From: Henricia sp. BOLD:AAB3569 | Taxonomy: Eukaryota > Echinodermata > Asteroidea > Spinulosida > Echinasteridae | Length of the DNA: 64,000 nt | Reading direction: 5' to 3' | Assembly (NCBI GenBank): GCA_037783545.1 | Contig: JBBELK010001111.1 | Span: forward strand, 186,001 to 250,000 | Shown here: piece after piece, positions 11,514-23,500 of the stretch | Layout: every line of letters starts with the position of its first letter | Numbering within the stretch: the stretch's first letter is position 1 | Translations under genes and position numbers: made by a program | Notes under the pieces: generated by a model | The model's database searches: none | What the model saw: only the letters and a program-made list of their open reading frames with translations | What the model was told of the DNA's origin: nothing

Positions 11514-14500
11514 GTGAGACAAAACCTTTGGGCAAATTGGTCGCTCACTAACGTCACGACTCATATAAGTGCTCTTTCAGTACACTTCATAAAAAACACA
11601 CAACTATATTAACATTTTGGTTTCACAAAATGACCGAGGTCTTTCGCGACCTCCGTTAACCGTTAGTTTATAAACAGATCAAGGGATGATACTGTTGCAG
11701 ACAAGGAGGCAAGCTCAAAGAAGTTACTTTATTTGCTCTTCAAAACATTCTTACAAATTCTAAGTGTGGCTACAAACAACCCTTAAATTATCTGAAATTT
11801 ATTGAATCATGCAAAACGTATTTTAGACCAAGTCGGCCTACGCTTTCATGTAAACAAACAAAATCCTATTTCATGCGACCTTTAAGGGGATGAGAGTCAA
11901 CACTTATTGAAATTAATGACCAATTTGATAATAATGCTCTACTGCCCAACGCATACAGTAATGACACAGTAATGGCGGATATGATAGTTGTTGACGTCAC
12001 GCGTATGGCACGCTAAAGCGGAAATAATTCAACACTGATAATTTTGCCATCAACTCTGAAAAAAACAAGTCTCAACATTTCGTCACCGTCATCACGAAGC
12101 TCGAAGAGACACAAGTGGCCAAATATCGCGTTTTCATCGATTTTGAGATTTTGGCCGAAAACGACTAAGTACTGCACGGCCTACAACCTGGTGAGTTCCA
12201 TTTGTCGAAAATATAACGAGAAGTCTAATTACTGTAATTAGCCACGTGGGAAAATTTCACAAAAGTCAAATTTTTCGTTTTCACGAAGAGAGAAAGATCA
12301 CTTTGTCTGTCTGTAAAGACGAAATTAACACAGGCGCGCTGGGGCAAAAAGAGCATTTCGCGTTTTCACGAAGAGAAATGTCTTTGGAAAACGGTGTTTC
12401 GTGTTTTCACGAAGAGACAAATGTCTTTGGAAATTAATTACTCCGAGTTTAAGGATTACATTAACATTTTACTGTTACAGTTTTGAGATTCAAGATTTAA
12501 ACATTTTATATAGATCACACATTACAAATATGCGCTGCAGAAATGCAGGAAATTCTAATTTCAAAAAGTGACAAACGTACGAAGATAAATCGGGCAGCCC
12601 GTAAAAAACGTTGTCTCCACGTAAAAACCACGGTGGTTTATGATGAAAAAAACAGCGCGCGTATGCGATTTTCGTTTTCACAAAGAGACAAAATGTACTG
12701 CGTCCTATAGGCAAAACAGCCCATGAATGGAGAATTGTGTCGTCACGAAGAGACAAATCTCTTTGGAAATTAATTACTGCGATGTTAATGGTTAAATTAA
12801 TATTTTATTGGTACAGATTATAAATTCAAGATCTCAACTTTTCACACAGATCACATATTACTAAATAGACTCTGAAGAAATGCGCCAAATTCTTGTTTCA
12901 AAAAGTGACCAACTTCAAACTAGATTTTCTCAAAAACACTTTATGGCATTCAGCGGGCAATTGTGTCTCTTCGTGTGATGACGGTGACGAATTTTTAAAG
13001 ACTTGCCAACAAAAGCACAGAATGCCAGTTTTAAACAGTCTATCAACATTTAAAAGTAATGCCAACCTTTTTTTTCTTGCGCAACATTTGCGAAAATATG
13101 CTTCAACATTAAATTATCAGTGTTGAATAATTTGTTCGCTTTGGCGTGCCATAGTATGGACACAGTAATGGCGGATAGCAACCGTTGTCAAGCCAAGTGA
13201 AACCCAATAATTGGCAGCTTTAACAAGTGGACATAAAAAAGGATTAAAAACATGGCTAGCGCAATAAATTGCTTCCCAATCCCAACCAAACTTCCTCTGG
13301 TGGTTATTTGAAGCCTTAACTTGCGTGTGTTCATGAAATTGTAGGCAAAACTTTTCAATGTTGGCATGAAATTGTTGGAAGAATCATTCCCGTAAAATGC
13401 TCTCCAAGAAGTCAATGACAATGGGAATAGGGGTGTGTTTACCGTTGTCATTTACTTAGAAAATTTGATTTTTATAAATCTATAAAAAAATTATATAAAC
13501 ACACGCAAGGTACGGTTCCAAAGAACTATCATATTAAATTCGGTGGGGATTGAGCAGCAATTTTGTGTGCTAAGCCATGTTTTTATGTCCACCTGTTAAA
13601 GTTTGTGTGGCTGCCAACATAATTTATCACACGCTATATGGGGGATATGTATCGCCATCCTGCCGCGTTAACAAAACCAAAAATGTCTGCCTCGTCAGAA
13701 ATCATCAACTGGGTTTTGGGGATCACAATGAGTATTTTTTCAACGTGCAAAAGCAGCACATGCATAAGCAGCACATGCATTCATTTCAATAAATGAAGTT
13801 TTATTTTTAAAAGGAGTACATGTATGTTCTGATCACATTTTTGACACCACGCCCACCCCCTTACCTCATAGATAATGCGATTCTGTTAATGATACTATAG
13901 CATGCATCATATTTTTGTCATTAACATTGCAAGATTCCGCGCTCTTAATCCCTGCATATCCAAGGATAGGCCTATTGTTAAAAAACAAGATGCTTGGTAA
14001 ACTAATTTGTCAGGCATAGTAGTGCAGTAATTACATATCCTGTTTTTCCCCATATAAAGACAGTTTTTCGGGGATGTATCTGCTTTATGATTGTTTAGTT
14101 GGATAGAAATCTGAACACACTCCTTTATAGAACATGGAAAAGTAGGAAAACCTGTGTCACATTATTTTCAAGGAATCAGAGTTAAATTAACACTCTCCTT
14201 CATTCATGTGTTTGTTTATGAGGGAATACATTAAAATAATAAATGTAACAAAAGTTTCATTTGGTGTACAATGTACTCGTACTCGGCCCGTACTCGACTA
14301 CGTATGTACTCGTACTCGGCCCGTATACTCGGACTCTGAAAAACTCAAACTCGGAGTTTTGGCCCAGTACTGTACTTGATGACAAAGTATGTACTCAGAC
14401 TTGGGCCGTACTCGGCAGTAAGTGAGCTCGGAAAACTCGGTACTCGGATTTTGGCATACTCGACTACAACACTGGAGGGAACCCACAAATGCGGTCGAAA

Positions 14501-17500
14501 TAGAAATAAAAGGAAACCTTTAAAACTTGCAGCCTGTAATGTAAGGACACTCAATAACAATCCAGGAAACATCAGCCCAGAACGCAGCACTGCTCTTGCA
14601 AGCTGCGAAAATGCGACATTAGTGCGGCCGCTTTGAGTGAGGTATAGGCTACCTGATTCGGGTAGCCTCTCGGAAGAACTGGGTGACTACTGGCAAGAGA
14701 AACCTACAGCAGAAAAATCGGAACCAGGTGTTGGCTTCGCAGTAAATAACAGCATCAAGCTAGTAGAACTACCAGAAGGACGTCGTGACAGAATATCTGC
14801 GTTTACCACTCGCAAACAAACGCTTTCTCCATCTCGTGGGTGTGTAAGCTCCAACCATGCAGCATTTCGAGGAGTTCAAAGCTGCGCGCGCGTTTTATGC
14901 TGAGTTGACAGAAGTCGTACGCGCCGTACCAAAATGTGACAAAGTATCATACTAGGGATATGAATGCTAGAGTCGGTCGAGACCATTCTGCCTGGCCCCC
15001 TGTCCTTGGGAAGCACGGGGTTGCAATGGGAATGCAACAGTATTTGTCGCCCTCTTCTCTCGACGTGCTCCGAGCTTAAACCAGCTGTCACAAACACCTA
15101 CTTCCAGCTGCCAAACAAGCTAAAGATAGACGCCCGATCTAAGCATTGACATCTGATCGACGGATTATATCATCACCAGACAGTGCGACATATCGGACTT
15201 CCTGATAACTCGAGTCATGCGCGGAGCAATGTGCTGGACTGACCATCGACTTGTAATGACTAAAGTTGCTCTTCAATTTAGCATTCCCAGGCGCTGCAAT
15301 GCTCCCAAGCCCTCAAAGAAGTTCAACATGGGGTGTTATGGCCGAGCGGTCTATAGTGCGTCGAACTTAAGTTCCTGTGCTAGTACTAGAATGTAGGTTC
15401 GATTCCTGGCCGTGACGAGTTGTGGCACCTGTGCCCTTGAGCAAGGCACTCAACCATGCACACTTGCTCCCATTCCTGTAATTGGCGGTCCCTCCGCTGT
15501 TGGATGTGGTATATAAATAAATAAATAAATAAAACATAGCCAAACTGCAGTCGGATGAAGTCAAGGCACAACTCAGTGAAACTATCGGTACAGAACTGGA
15601 AAACACTACCGAACCTGACTGGGACATCATCAAAGGCATCCTTCGTGGCAGTGCAGAGTGGGTGCTTGGTCATGCTAAGAAACATTCTAAAGACTGGTTC
15701 GATGACAACAACATCGAGATTCAGAAACTTCTCAAGTTGAGACATAACCTGTCGGGAGATAATAAAAAGGTACAACGCACCATAGGCTACAGCAGAAAAT
15801 CCGGGGAAAGAAAAACAGGAGGTGGCACGGACGCACAATATAGACATATGCCGTTCAAGGAAACAGCTATGCTTTTTATCGTTCGTTGAGCTAAATATAC
15901 GGCCCGAGCTAGGACAGGCTCCATGGTCCCTCTCTCTCTCTCTACGCTGCTGATGGCAAAAACCAGCGGACATCAAGCAGCGGTGGACAGAGCATTTCAC
16001 TCAAATACTCAGCATTTTCTATGGAATTCCATTTACGACAGATGGCGTCGCCTCACCAAAGGGCGACGGCGACGGCTAAGCATGGGCGACGGCGACGGCG
16101 ACGCAGGGGCGACGGCGACGGCGACACCTCCGGACGCGTCGCCGTCGCCGTCGTGTATTTTTCATTGCCTGTGTACAGTGCCTTGCCTGCCGTCGTCTGT
16201 CGCGTCGTGCCGTCGCCCGCACCGTCGCCCGTCGCGTCGTGCCGTCGCGTCGTGCCGTCGCGTAGACTTTGCCTTGAAGGTTGTGTGATTTGTGCGTGAT
16301 TCATTCCGTCGCGTCGTGCCGTCGCCCTTTCCGTCGCCGTCGCCCCTCCGTCGCCGTCGCCGTTATTAGTGCGGGACGCACTAATAACACGCGCACTCTG
16401 CGCGAGATTAAAGTACTACTCCGCGCATATGCGTAGGGACGCAGTTATCTTGGAATACCATGGCGCATTACGCAGAGTGCAATATGAGAATCGAAAGAGT
16501 ATTATGAAACATTATCACACTGTTGGTTGCCATGGATCCACCAATCAGTACCACGGATTCAAGTTTGCTTGAAGATAAGAGTTTTTATCGCATGGACATG
16601 TGACCGTTCTGAACCAATGAAACTGCAGCATCCCAAGACGGGGTATAACAATAAACAATTGTTGACTGGTGTGGTGTGGGATATGGAGTTTTAACACCCG
16701 AGGGAGCTCATAGCACCCGAGGCAAAGCCTCGCTATGAGCTCCCGAGGGTGTTAAAACCCATAACCCACACCACACCAGTCAACAATTGTTTTGTTATAT
16801 CCCGTCTTGGTCTCAGAATATCGTTTCTATTATTTTAAATTGTACAAAAATCGCACAAATTTTAAATTGCACCTTCGCTAGTCTCTGGACTACCACGTGT
16901 GCGTGTGTATTGCGAAAGTGGCGCGCGTACGAGTTTGTTGTTTCGGCGCACAGCGTGTGGAATACTGGAATGTGCGTGTCTCTATATAGTGGGCGTAACA
17001 CGCAGTTTATTTTACCAACGGGACAGCGCGTCACGCGTGCTATGGACGCGCAAAACGTGCACGCAGATCGCTTCATGGTAGGGCGATATGGGCGATATGA
17101 ACTCAAATTTGCGTACGGCAACGGGTGATATGAGTTTTTATCGCATGGACATGTGACCGTTCTGGACCAATGAAACTGCAGTATTCCAAGACGGGGTATA
17201 ACAATTGGCGTTGGCACTGCGCAGAGGGAGGCAAACAGGCGCTAACAGCCCGCGCACGCGCGTCCCATAGCGCACCATGTCGCCGTATAATGTATTGCGT
17301 CCCTCAGCGCAGGTCTGCCTTCACATAGCGTCTGTCTGCCGTCCCATAGCGTCGGTCTGCCGTCCCTTAGCGTCGGTCTGCCGTCCCATAGCGCAGTAAT
17401 GCCTCCCTGATGCCGTCTCTTTCGAGTTCCGCGCCATACCACGCAACAAGGCGGCAACAACACGCTGGAAGGCGGTGGACCCTCGCACGATAACGGCAGA

Positions 17501-20500
17501 CCCTCGCTAGATGGGGGCAGACCTGCGTTAATAGGCGTTAATAGGCGGCAAGCAAATGTTTGCCGTTCACCCCCGCAATTATAAAACAGTTTTATAATTT
17601 CGGGGACGGTTGCCGGCATGTGGCGTTACATGGCGGCGACCTACGTTGACCTGCGTTAAGAGCCGCAGCTAGACGGTGGTCCTGCGCTGATACACGGTGA
17701 CCAGGCCGGCAACAAATATTTGCTCTGCCTGCATCTAACGGGCTTGCTAACGGGGTGGTGGGACTGTAGCTTTAAGGCTGGCTCGTATTTTTTACGTGAG
17801 TTTGATCTCAATAGACTGTCCGGCACGATGCAATTTTGACGTTCATATAAAAAGAAATCGTCGCCGCAACCCACCGTCAGCCGCCGTTCCTTGCCTCCAG
17901 CCAATCCGCTGCCAGCCATCTGATCTCGTTCCTTGTTGCCGGGCTCCGTCGAGACATCGACACTCGCCGCCCAGACAACGTCCGATTTTGGTCGCTAGAC
18001 TCCGTTCCCTGCCGCAGCCATTCGTCCCCTGCAGTCGTGTTGTCGCTGAAGGTCGTTCCCACCCGTCAGCGAATCTTGCTTTTCCCCTTTTGCCGTCGTT
18101 TTGCCGCCAAAATTTTGTGATTTTCACGTCCGTCGCCTTTCGCGGGTTATCTGCCGCTACTATGTGAGCCAGCCTTTAAGGGCTTCGCGCTACGCGCTCG
18201 CTATTTCATTGTCATCAGCATTTTATGCTTAAAAATTTCACGCCCCCCCCCCCCCCCCCCCCTCCCCCCCCCCCCCCCTTTCAAAATCCTGGATCCGCCC
18301 CTGATGTGGACCGTGTGAGGACGATGTTTCGATTGGTTGTTCATTTTTGCAGATGCCCTGTACGGTCATCTGCAAAAATGAACAACCACATTGCAAAGCA
18401 CATGGGGCGACACGTCGACGTCGACGGAGGGGCGACGGCGACGGCGACGGGCGACGGCACGAAGCGACGGACGACGGCAGGCAAGGCACTGTACACAGGC
18501 AATAACAAAAGACAAGACGGCGACGCGTCCGGAGGCGTCGCCGTCGCCGTCGCCACTGCGTCGCCGTCGCCGTCGCCCCCGCGTCGCCGTCGCCGTAATA
18601 AATGGAATTCCATAATTTTCAGCGCAGTCGATGAGGCTGTAGGCCTAATAAACAACATTCGGCAGATACCGATCATTCCATCATTGGACGACATTCCGGC
18701 ATCTGATGAAGTCATCGGGCAGCTCAAATGTGGAAAAAGTCCTGGGTCAGATGAAATGTTTGTGCCCAGAGTTGACTAAATACTCTCTCTCGTCTGGTTA
18801 AACCGAAGCGTGACCCCATAACAGAGGCTAGACTTCCAGAATCCCAGTGCGGCTTCAAGAAAAAGATTTCCATGCGCCGTGAATACTGACAATATTCTGA
18901 GGAATAAAGCAAAAACCTTTTTATTTCTGCAAGTGTTTCACTTCCTTTAGGCTAAGTTGAGATCCAATATTGCTTATCAATAGGGCCCCACCCCATCCTT
19001 AAATCTTTCCGCAGAAAGAAAAACTCTTTGCGACTGAAATTGTTTAAAACAAATTTTTCCCGTAATTTAATCCAGTCCAAACTGACCCACATCCGTGGTG
19101 GCGTGTCTACCTGCAAGCCGAACACTGCTTGGGAGAAATTACTGTATCGCTGCGCAAAGACTGCTGCGGTGGTAAGTATTCTGCTCGCCCAGCAGTACAG
19201 TACTGCTCGGACTCAAGCGCCCTAATGTACGGTGTTCTAAAGACAAATGTCTGTCGCGTCGTGCCAGGTGTGCCGTCGCGTCTCCCTTTCGCGTCTTGTC
19301 GTCGCGTCGTGCCGTGCCATCGCGATGCTCCTTAACTAAATTAAAGACGCAGGCTCGTCAATGCGCGCGCGAGGAAAACAATCGTGCCACGAAATACACC
19401 GCTTCATGCCTTGCTATGGAGCGGGCTATGGAGCGTGAATTTCGTGGCGCGAGTTTGTTCCACGCGCGCGCATTGACAGGCCTGCGTCTTTAATAGGAAA
19501 ACGGGCGACGGCACGACGCGACGGGACGAGGCGACGGTACGACGCGACGGCATTTATCGTCTTTAGAACACGATACTATACTGTGCCGTGTTCTCGTGAA
19601 GCAAATCGTGCGTCAATATGTACGCATGTAGGTCGTGAGAAGCGTTCTGTGCGAATCCGCACTCATAGAGCAGCGCTGCAGGACTCGCGAGTCCGGACTC
19701 GAGTTCCGATTTTCAAACCATTTCGTATATGTTTGCATACTTTTTCGAAAAGACTTTGATTTCGTCATTAGCAGTTGCTAAACGCCCGACGAATGAAGCA
19801 ATTTCGTCATTTGGAAATCAATTCCACGTACGTGTATTAACTGGCTATGAATTTGAATGCAAAAAATAGCTTTAAAATGTGCGGTAAAATCTTAATTTGT
19901 CATTCATTTCATTTTAGCACTTTGGTCTTTACATTTCGTTTCTGGTAATCTCAATCGTTACTGTTACAAAATCTGTCCAGATTTTTTTCTATCTGTATTT
20001 GAAACCTTATTGTATCGGCCTCTTCGCTGTTCGGGGACGAAATTAAAACATTGTTCTATAGGGAATTTGCTTGATATAAGTGCTAAAATAACTGGCAAAT
20101 CCGATATAAACGGTTCGCAAAGCTAGTGTAAATCAGTAGCTTCTTCTTCAAAAAATAATTGTCATACTTTGTGTCAGAAAACCGTTTCATTACTGCGGTG
20201 GCACGGGCTGGTCTTAGTCCCGACTACGCCAAGAACAAGCCGTGTGGGTTATCAGCTACAGCAGCACAATCGGCCAACGGAGCAGTGAATTTGTTTCCAT
20301 GTGATCCACCGAGGATGGCCAGCTACGTCTCCTTTGACATCGACGCATCGAACCCGCTGGTTTCAAATGCCATTCTGATGCTGGCTGAAGTGACAGTTAA
20401 AGAATACCCACACGAATACTGTTCAATCTTACAAGGTAAGGGTATATGTGGGTAATCTATATCTTTCCCAAGTCCTCGTCTGCATGGATTTACTTCGTGG

Positions 20501-23500
20501 CTTGGCAAAATGCGGTTTATTTATATACATGTTCTACCAGCCACCACGGCTTATCATGTCGAATAAAGTCTCGTCTACACTGGTAAACACTTGCAACCAT
20601 TTTGCTTGCAAACATTACCAAACAGGTATGTTTGCTGATGTTTTTCTGTGTTTCTACATTGGCAAAAAAACGTTTGTTTGGTGAAGTACTGGCCAGTGTT
20701 TTGTTGCGTTTTGTATACTATCGGAGGAAAATTCAAAATAATTTCCCGCTTAAAAAGCATGGCCGACAAAGTGAATTAGTCTCTGTAGCCTATGTTGGTG
20801 CCACTGCACCTATATAGAAAAGTGATGTCGACGGCAAAGATGCCAAAAAACAACGCAACAGATTTTAGGCTCGTCCAGTCTTTAGCGTCAATGGGGCTTC
20901 TGTCTTGAACGGTCACGTGATCAGGATCGGCTGGCTTCAATCACATGACCTGATGCTGGTTGCTGATTGGTTCAGACATAAAACATGAGCAAACAGATGT
21001 TTGCCAATAACTGCATGTCCAAACACCGGCAAACACAGTTTGGTGAAGTTTGCTGTTTGCCAATGTTTTATGGGTTGTCCACACCTGCAAAAGTTTCTGA
21101 AAAGTCATGTTTTATGTGAAATGTTTGCCAGTGTAGACGGGGCTTTTAGACCCAGCAGACACAACCACACAGTGTCGGTTATGTGCCATTATATAGACGA
21201 CTTGCTCTTTGTTTATATCTAAACGCCTTCTGTTGAAAATTGGTCGTCGTTATGCGCGCATATCCTGCCTTGCATAAATTTGGTTTGGGAATGATGCCAA
21301 AGGTCACATATTTAAAGAAGATTTGGCAGGCGACCTCATTCCTAAACCAAATGTAAAACACGATGCGTGCGCATAAAGCCTCGTCTACACTGGCAAACAT
21401 TTTGTTTGCAAACATCACCATACGAAATGTTTGCTGATATTCTTCTGTGTCTCTACATTGGCAAACAGAAACAAACTCGGAACGGTCATAAAACACGAGC
21501 AAACAGATGTTTGCCAGTAGCTACATGTCCAAACATCGGCAAACACTGATTGGTGAAGTCTGCTGGTGTTTGCTAATGTTTTACTAGCCTTGTCTAAGTC
21601 TATGATCGTGAGCTTGCAAAATATTAGCGACCTCTCGCGATAAACTAGTCAGCGACTATAGGCTGGTTACCGGAATATATTGGTCTGAAATCCAGACTTA
21701 CACGCGCGAGGCTAAATCATACCCTTGTTCTTTCTGTACTCGACGTGTTTTACGGGCGGGGACTCTTTATGCTAATTTTTCAAAGAGAGCACCGAGACGT
21801 AAAAGCTCATTGGTTTATAACGGTTGTTTTGACAGAACAATACGGTGCTGTTTGAAAAATAGCAGATTTTCTGTACGTACAGCCAGTTGCAATAGACTAC
21901 TAAAGTGAAAACGTCACCCTTTGTGTGTTGCCATGGTTTTTGGGTCTAAACTAAAACCAGTGAACTGTTTCCCTGCGCTATACCAATGGACGTTTCAGAT
22001 TACCAGCGAATGTTTAGACCCAATTACCATGGCAACCGACGTCACACTTTAGTAGTCTATGGTGTTCACAAATTAACACGTCATACCTTTACAAATTACA
22101 GAAAATATGTGAGGGCCATCTTCTGGTCTTCGTGAAAGTCATCAATTTGCAATTTGTCGGCTGCATAATTCAAACTACCGTTGATTTCGTCTGATCAGTT
22201 GTAACACTACGTGATGATGTCGCCATATTCCATCAGAGACATGTAGATATGTACACATACACATGATATACTGTACACTACATTATGTACGACGTACAAA
22301 CGTTCATGCTTGCAAACCCATTGAGCTCCATATGTATACGTATGTAAATTCTTTGTGCAAACCGATCACACGCACTATTTGACCCGAGGGTCAAAATAGG
22401 GAGCTCTGATTGGATGTTATGTAATATATAAAATATTTATAACCACTCGGGTTTCACATAAGTAATTGCGTCGGATTTCCAACGCAGATATAAAGGAACA
22501 CATAACACATCGTGTACAGAAAGAACAAGGCTATGATTTAGCCTTGCGCGTGCAAGTCGGGATTTCAGACCAAGATATTCCGGTAACCAGCCTATATTCG
22601 CTGACTACAGTTTAACGCGAGATCTAGGTCGCTAATATTTTGCCAGCTCACGATCACAGACTTGGACAAGGCTATACTGTTTTTACGGGCTGTGCACACC
22701 TGCAAACCTTTCTGAAAAACTTGAAGTTAGCACAGTCTTAATGATATGACTGTTTGGTAATGTTTGCAAACAAAATGTTTGCAAGTGTTTTCCAGTGTGG
22801 ACGTTGTCTTGGCTCCAAGACCTTTGTCTTTTGTTTGTTGTTGACCAGACTTCCAAGTGTGGACGAGGCTTAACGCCTGGCATGTTTTGGTTTGATGTGT
22901 CGTCAGAGGGCATATCGTCTATAGTTCCGCCAACTATTGATTCGAATGAAGCCATTTGTAAAACATATATGGGCTAAAGACACACAGTAAACGAGTGTTC
23001 CAAAATTAAAAACTCCATTCACGCGTGTTCTGCTGTTATCCGCACATTGTATGGGGTACATGTTTTGTGTCACAGCAGTCACAACACGTTACTTGAATTT
23101 TCCGTTTAGGTTTCCTGAAGTCCTGATCTTGTTTCAATTTGTATCTACTGGAAAAACGTTTTCCAGCAGTCTCTATTTAATTTTAAATAATGTGGTTAAT
23201 AAAAGAAATAAATATGTTCATATGTTCGCTTATTGTTAAACGAAGCCCTCCTCAAGCAGCTTCCATTCTTCTCTCCTTCGTGCTAATCTAGCCCATGGTG
23301 CTGTGTTTGTATGTCTGGATTTCATCTCTCCATTTCCTCTTCTTTTTTCCTCTTTTTTTTTCTTCTACCATTTGAAGAGTTCCTTTGCAAAAACAGATAA
23401 GTGCCATTAAAACATGTTGCATGTACCTCAAGCTTAATTTTCTGTATTGCCTTGCAGAAAATAACCAGCAAAATGTAAAAGAAGTGTATTAAATTGGTAA

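Larger units (their letters stand above)
16033..18601. mobile_element. 2.57 kb composite insertion with CGACGG-rich inverted ends
   Basis: Both ends (16040-16360 and 18400-18600) are inverted copies rich in GCGACGGCGAC/GTCGCCGTCGC and share an inner stretch (CTGTGTACAGTGCCTTGCCTGCCGTC). The palindrome ATGGAATTCCAT occurs once on each side (16021-16032 and 18602-18613) and only once would be needed to join the LINE relic halves, so it looks like a target-site duplication. The interior holds a near-perfect palindrome at 16632-16808, 80-base direct repeats and a poly-C tract at 18244-18279. No transposase frame is seen. Confidence 0.75.
14480..18860 (+). mobile_element. Degenerate RTE-like LINE relic, interrupted by insertions
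   Basis: Fragments in order on the + strand match the LINE at 51015-54590: the endonuclease start (ACNVRTLNNNPG, near 14520), its middle (EPGVGFAVNNSIKL, about 14720), its end (VMRGAMCWTDHRLV, about 15210), the linker (KPSKKFNIAKL, split by a SINE; then KHSKDWFDDNN at about 15690) and the RT start (KCGKSPGSDEMF, about 18725; PESQCGFKK, about 18838). Stops and frameshifts abound. Two later insertions split it, at 15330-15532 and 16033-18601, giving a clear order of events. Confidence 0.82.
21585..22674. mobile_element. Foldback element with AGCCTTGTC ends (nest level 2)
   Basis: About 75 bases on each side (CTTGTCTAAGTCTATGATCG..., mirrored at 22600-22674) form inverted arms. The terminal AGCCTTGTC...AAG word is shared with the element at 35944-36839, while the rest of the arms differ. 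Confidence 0.75.
21377..22870. mobile_element. TTTGC-saturated element, copy 2, holding three nested elements
   Basis: The ends AGCCTCGTCTACACTGG and GTGTGGACGAGGCT are flanked by TAA (21374-21376; 22871-22873), the 3-base duplication seen with PIF/Harbinger-type elements. Its own TTTGC-rich DNA is at 21377-21584 and 22675-22870. Everything between is the nested set 21585-22674 / 21661-22596 / 21892-22060. Confidence 0.85.

Noticed and set aside
15923..16304. Arg/Asp/Gly- or Ala/Thr-rich frames
   Set aside because: They come from the CGACGG/GTCGCC repeats and change character with frame, so they are compositional.
18225..18779. 184-residue frame starting with a poly-Pro run
   Set aside because: Poly-C tract, then CGACGG repeats, then a LINE fragment; only the last 45 residues have meaning, as part of the LINE relic.
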